Shown here piece after piece: positions 60,933 through 64,000 of a DNA stretch of 64,000 nucleotides. A program made the translations under genes and the position numbers. Under the pieces are notes generated by a model. That model saw only the letters and a program-made list of their open reading frames with translations, searched no databases and was not told the DNA's origin. Within the stretch, counting starts at the first letter, position 1, and each line of letters begins with the position of its first letter. The stretch spans positions 372,210-436,209 of the forward strand of contig NZ_LMSL01000041.1 in assembly GCF_001428405.1 (NCBI RefSeq), given 5' to 3'. The stretch is from Frateuria sp. Soil773 (GTDB lineage: Bacteria > Pseudomonadota > Gammaproteobacteria > Xanthomonadales > Rhodanobacteraceae).

Positions 60933-61844
60933 TCAGGCCCGCGCCAGCGTCTCGGCCAGGTAGTCGATCAGGTGCCGCAGCGCCGGCGTGCGGTCCGCGC
61001 CGGGCAGCCACAGCAGGTGGATCGGGAAGGACGGCAATTGCCAGTCCGGGAACAGGTCGACCAGCCGCCCCTCGGCGACCAGGCCATCAGCCATGTAGTC
61101 GCCTTGCAGGCCCACGCCCACGCCGGCCAGCACCGCGTCGCGGATGGCCTGCGAATCGTTGCAGACCAGTACCGGGTCGATGCGCACCGCGCGGCGCTGG
61201 CGCTGCCGGCTGAACGACCACAGCGTGCCGCGGCGGTAGCCGCTGAAGGCGATGCAGCGGTGCGCCTTGAGATCGGCCGGGTCGCGCAGCGGCGGCGCCG
61301 CGGCCAGGTAATCGGGCGAGGCGCAGGGGAATACGCGCATCGTGCCCGCCCGGCGCGCCACCAGTTGCACGTCGGCCAGCCGCCCCAGGCGCACGGCCAG
61401 GTCCACCTTGCCGGCCACCATGTCCACGTAGGCGTCGTCGTAGACCGCCTCGATGCGCACCCCGGGATGCTCGCGCATGAAGCCGGCCAGCATCGGCGCC
61501 ATCAGGTAGCGGCCGAAGCTGGCCGGCAGGTGCACGCACAGGCGGCCGGCCAGTTCGCCGTCGGGCGGGCGCAGATCGGCGGCCAGCTCGGCCATCACCG
61601 TCTCCATGCGCTGCCATTGCGCCAGCAGTTGCTCGCCGCGCGCGGTGAGCGCCATGCGCCGCGTGGTGCGCAGGAACAGCCGCGCGCCCACGGCTTCTTC
61701 CAGCGTGGCGATGCGCCGGCTCAGCACCGATGCCGTGCAACCGACCTCCAGCGCCGCACGCGAGAAGTTGAGCCGCCGCGCAGCGGCGGCGAAAGCGCGC
61801 AGTTCGCGCAGGCGGGCGGGCGTGAGGTCGAATGATTCATTCAT
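60933..61844 (-). CDS. LysR family transcriptional regulator
   Basis: 303 residues. The N-terminal winged helix (about 10-70; RELRAFAAAARRLNFSRAA, then TASVLSRRIATLEEAVGARLF) is followed by a LysR substrate domain (about 95-300). ATG 61844 gives the family start. It is transcribed away from the oxidoreductase gene across an 89-bp gap, the standard layout in which a LysR protein controls its divergent neighbour. The inducer is unknown. Confidence 0.92.
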   Translation of the reverse strand: MNESFDLTPARLRELRAFAAAARRLNFSRAALEVGCTASVLSRRIATLEEAVGARLFLRTTRRMALTARGEQLLAQWQRMETVMAELAADLRPPDGELAGRLCVHLPASFGRYLMAPMLAGFMREHPGVRIEAVYDDAYVDMVAGKVDLAVRLGRLADVQLVARRAGTMRVFPCASPDYLAAAPPLRDPADLKAHRCIAFSGYRRGTLWSFSRQRQRRAVRIDPVLVCNDSQAIRDAVLAGVGVGLQGDYMADGLVAEGRLVDLFPDWQLPSFPIHLLWLPGADRTPALRHLIDYLAETLARA

Positions 61845-61933
61845 TGGGTGAATAAAAGATCGCCTATTCCTGTGGATTATCGCAAGCCGCCGGCGGCGGG
61901 ACCCTATCCGCATTCCCACCACGGAGTCGTACC
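61845..61933. promoter_or_regulatory. Divergent LysR/oxidoreductase control region
   Basis: 89 bp containing an imperfect inverted block ATTCATTCATTGGGTGAAT at the LysR start codon, with a nearby AT-rich GAATAAAAGA stretch. It fits a T-N11-A LysR site but is not proven. Confidence 0.4.
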
Positions 61934-62944
61934 ATGCGCGCCATCCAGCTTTCCGCCTTCGGCCTCGATCACCTGCAGCAGGTCGACCTGCCCGCCCCGC
62001 GCCCCGGCCCGAACGAGGTGCTGGTGCGGGTGGAGGCCGCCTCGCTCAACTTCCGCGACTGGATGCTGGTCGACGGCCAGCTTTACCGCGGCGTGTCGCT
62101 GCCCATCGTGCCGGTGTCCGACGGCGCGGGAACGGTGGCGGAGGTCGGCGCGGCGGTCACCCGCTTCAAGCCCGGCGACCGCGTCACCACGTTCTACAAG
62201 TCGCGCTGGATCGCCGGCGCGATGCGGCCGGAATGGGAAGGCGCCGAGATCGGCGGCCCCGAGCCCGGCGTGATGCGCGAGCTGGCCTGCTTCGACCAGT
62301 ACTCGCTGGCGCGTGCACCCAGCCACCTGACCAGCCTCCAGGCCGCCACGTTGCCGATCGCCTCGCTCACCGCCTGGCAGGCGCTGGAACTGGCCGGCAT
62401 CACCACCGGCCAGACCGTGCTGCTGCTCGGCACCGGCGGGGTCTCCCTGTTCGCGCTGCAATTCGCCAAATTGCGCGGCGCGAAGGCCATCGTGGTGTCT
62501 TCCAGTGACGACAAGCTGGCGCGCGCGAAGGCGCTGGGCGCCGACGTCGGCATCAACTACACGGAGCACCCGCAGTGGGGTGCGCTGGTGCGCGAGGCCA
62601 GCGGCGGCGCGGGCGTGGACGCGGTGATCGAGACCATCGGCGCGGCCACCCTGCCGCAATCGCTGGACGCGGTGCGCATGCACGGCTTCATCGGCGTGCT
62701 CGGCTGGATCGGCGGAATGGACGCCACCCTGCCGCTGTCCAAGGTGGTACTGAAGCGCGTGCGGGTGCAGGGCATTTCGGTCGCCCCGCTGGAAGAACAC
62801 GAGCGGATGGTCGCGGCCATCGAGGCCACGCGCCTGGAACCGGTGATCGACCGCGCCTACGGCTTCGGCCAGTTGCGCGAAGCCTTCGAGCAGCTCGTCG
62901 CCGGGCGCCACTTCGGCAAGCTCGCCGTCGATTTTTCGGTTTGA
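61934..62944 (+). CDS. Zinc-less medium-chain alcohol dehydrogenase / quinone-oxidoreductase-like protein
   Basis: 336 residues. N-terminal GroES-like domain with SLNFRDWMLVDG, where zinc enzymes have cysteine. The NAD(P)-binding Rossmann domain has VLLLGTGGVSLFALQFAKL and VVSSSDDKLARAKALGAD. No structural-zinc cysteine cluster is present. Such enzymes reduce quinones, enones or aldehydes. It is presumably regulated by the divergent LysR protein and lies 36 bp before the metallo-hydrolase gene. Confidence 0.9.
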   Translation: MRAIQLSAFGLDHLQQVDLPAPRPGPNEVLVRVEAASLNFRDWMLVDGQLYRGVSLPIVPVSDGAGTVAEVGAAVTRFKPGDRVTTFYKSRWIAGAMRPEWEGAEIGGPEPGVMRELACFDQYSLARAPSHLTSLQAATLPIASLTAWQALELAGITTGQTVLLLGTGGVSLFALQFAKLRGAKAIVVSSSDDKLARAKALGADVGINYTEHPQWGALVREASGGAGVDAVIETIGAATLPQSLDAVRMHGFIGVLGWIGGMDATLPLSKVVLKRVRVQGISVAPLEEHERMVAAIEATRLEPVIDRAYGFGQLREAFEQLVAGRHFGKLAVDFSV

Positions 62945-62980
62945 GCCGCGCCCGCTCTTTCCCGTCTCGAGGAACCACCC

Positions 62981-63841
62981 ATGCGCCCCGTACCCCGTTC
63001 CAGCCATGCCATGCCCAGCTTGCTGGCCGTGCTGCTGCTCTGCCTCGCCTCCCTGGCCCGCGGCGCCGACGCATCGCCCGACATCCGCCTGTACGCGCTC
63101 GATTGCGGGCGCATCGAGCTGAGCGACATGCGCATGTTCGACGACAGCGGCGCGCTGGACGGCAAGCCCGGCACGATGTCCGTGCCATGCTTCCTCATCC
63201 GCCATCCCAAGGGCCTGCTGCTGTGGGACACCGGCCTGGGCGACTCGCTGGCCGGCGGGCCCGGCGTGGACTTCCACCCGGGCGTGCACGGCAGCGTGCG
63301 CACCACCCTCGCCAGCCAGCTCGCAACGCTCGGCATCGAGCCTGCCGACATCGACTACCTGGCCTTCTCGCACTGGCACCTGGACCACACAGGGAACGCC
63401 AACCTGTTCGGCCATGCCACCTGGATCCTGCAACGCAGGGAGCTGGCCGCCGCGACCGGGCCCACGCCGCCGCCGTTCGAGGCACTGACGCCGGTCGTCG
63501 CCTACCGCTCGGCGAAGCTGCGCATGATCGACGGCGATGCGGACGTCTTCGGCGACGGCAGCGTGCGCCTGCTGTCGATGCCGGGCCATACGCCGGGCCA
63601 CCAGGTACTGGAGCTGCGGCTGCCGCAGGCCGGCGCGGTCCTGCTCAGCGGCGACCTCTACCATTCGCGCGAGAACCGCCGCCTGCGCCGCGTGCCGCGC
63701 GTCAATGTCGATCGCGCCGCCACGCTCGCCTCGATGGACCGCTTCGAGGCCCTCGCCAGGCGCGACCATGCCCGCGTGGTCATCCAGCACGACCCGCGCG
63801 ACATCGCCCTGCTGCCGCGCTTCCCGGCCTACCTGCACTGA
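62981..63841 (+). CDS. Secreted metallo-beta-lactamase-fold hydrolase (AHL-lactonase-like)
   Basis: 286 residues. A signal peptide (hydrophobic about 11-25, end RGADA near residue 29) predicts export. The zinc motif HWHLDHTGN, the preceding FLIRHPKGLLLWDTGLG and the later MPGHTPGHQVLELRL and LLSGDLYHSREN match the AttM/AiiA-like N-acyl-homoserine-lactonase branch. CGAGGAA precedes the ATG. Known lactonases of this branch are cytoplasmic, so a periplasmic form may act on another lactone or ester. A hairpin at 63859-63875 follows the stop. Confidence 0.87.
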   Translation: MRPVPRSSHAMPSLLAVLLLCLASLARGADASPDIRLYALDCGRIELSDMRMFDDSGALDGKPGTMSVPCFLIRHPKGLLLWDTGLGDSLAGGPGVDFHPGVHGSVRTTLASQLATLGIEPADIDYLAFSHWHLDHTGNANLFGHATWILQRRELAAATGPTPPPFEALTPVVAYRSAKLRMIDGDADVFGDGSVRLLSMPGHTPGHQVLELRLPQAGAVLLSGDLYHSRENRRLRRVPRVNVDRAATLASMDRFEALARRDHARVVIQHDPRDIALLPRFPAYLH

Positions 63842-63880
63842 TCCGTCCGCACCGCTGCGCCGCCTGCACGGCGGCCCTCG

Positions 63881-64000
63881 GAGCCTGTTCAGAGTCTTCC
63901 TGCCGGACTGGAATCCGCCACGCTCCCCGCTCGTTACTCCTGCGGCTTTCAACGGCCGCAGGGCCGGTCAAGTTGGGATCCAATGTCGTTGGGCCTTCGA
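63881..64000. repeat. MITE-like element, copy 3 (runs off the window)
   Basis: Begins GAGCCTGTTCAGAGTCTTCC, the same terminal sequence as copy 1, and contains TTTCAACGGCCGCAGGGCC and GGTCAAG. It is truncated by the window edge. Confidence 0.75.

Overview
The window looks like chromosome of a high-GC gammaproteobacterium of the Xanthomonadales, most likely Rhodanobacteraceae (Rhodanobacter, Dyella, Luteibacter, Frateuria). The reasons are an Oar-type TonB receptor, the pilU-pilT // proC-yggT block, a xanthomonad-type H-NS protein, a RibB with a decayed GTP cyclohydrolase half, and many GGGATTC-unit repeats between genes. Most of the window is housekeeping DNA with tight ATGA/GTGA overlaps. No rRNA, tRNA, CRISPR, prophage or transposase gene was seen.

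Layout. 0.1-4.2 kb: Oar-like TonB-dependent receptor and a BON-domain periplasmic protein. 4.2-8.3 kb: twitching ATPases pilU and pilT, divergent from proC-yggT. 8.5-11.5 kb: a cofactor-flavoured operon (corrinoid-binding protein, YjbQ, PdxH), a P-loop kinase and a dodecin. 11.6-16 kb: an SDR protein, aroK-aroB, a stand-alone WGR protein and hemE. 16-23.8 kb: valS (carrying two repeat fragments in frame), rimI with a probable holD, pssA, proS and an H-NS gene. 24-26.8 kb: a ThrE-type exporter and an NfeD/SPFH membrane pair.

26.8-51.2 kb is the exceptional region. On the minus strand a periplasmic adaptor and one MacB/LolD-type ATPase are followed by fourteen MacB/FtsX-type permease genes in strict A-B alternation (seven pairs), then an NtrC-class sigma-54 activator, a small secreted protein and a histidine kinase. 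A consensus sigma-54 promoter (TGGCACG-N4-TTGCA) lies in front of the adaptor. About 100 bp upstream of its expected start is a TGTCCGCGGACA palindrome within a cluster of GGACA half-sites. This suggests one self-contained regulon about 24 kb long: the kinase/regulator at the distal end switches on an exporter that has one engine and adaptor but seven alternative membrane heterodimers. The permease ends are conserved and the periplasmic domains diverge, as expected if the pairs differ in substrate or signal.

51.2-64 kb: Fur-controlled hemP with an unknown partner, an aldo-keto reductase, thiL-pgpA, a riboflavin cluster (ribE-ribBA-ldcA-ribH-nusB) headed by an FMN riboswitch, and a LysR / zinc-less oxidoreductase / secreted lactonase-like metallo-hydrolase block. 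Three copies of a MITE-like repeat (23.8, 52.4 and 63.9 kb) and several smaller palindromic repeats punctuate the gene ends. All functions are read from sequence by recognition of families; no search or computation was run.
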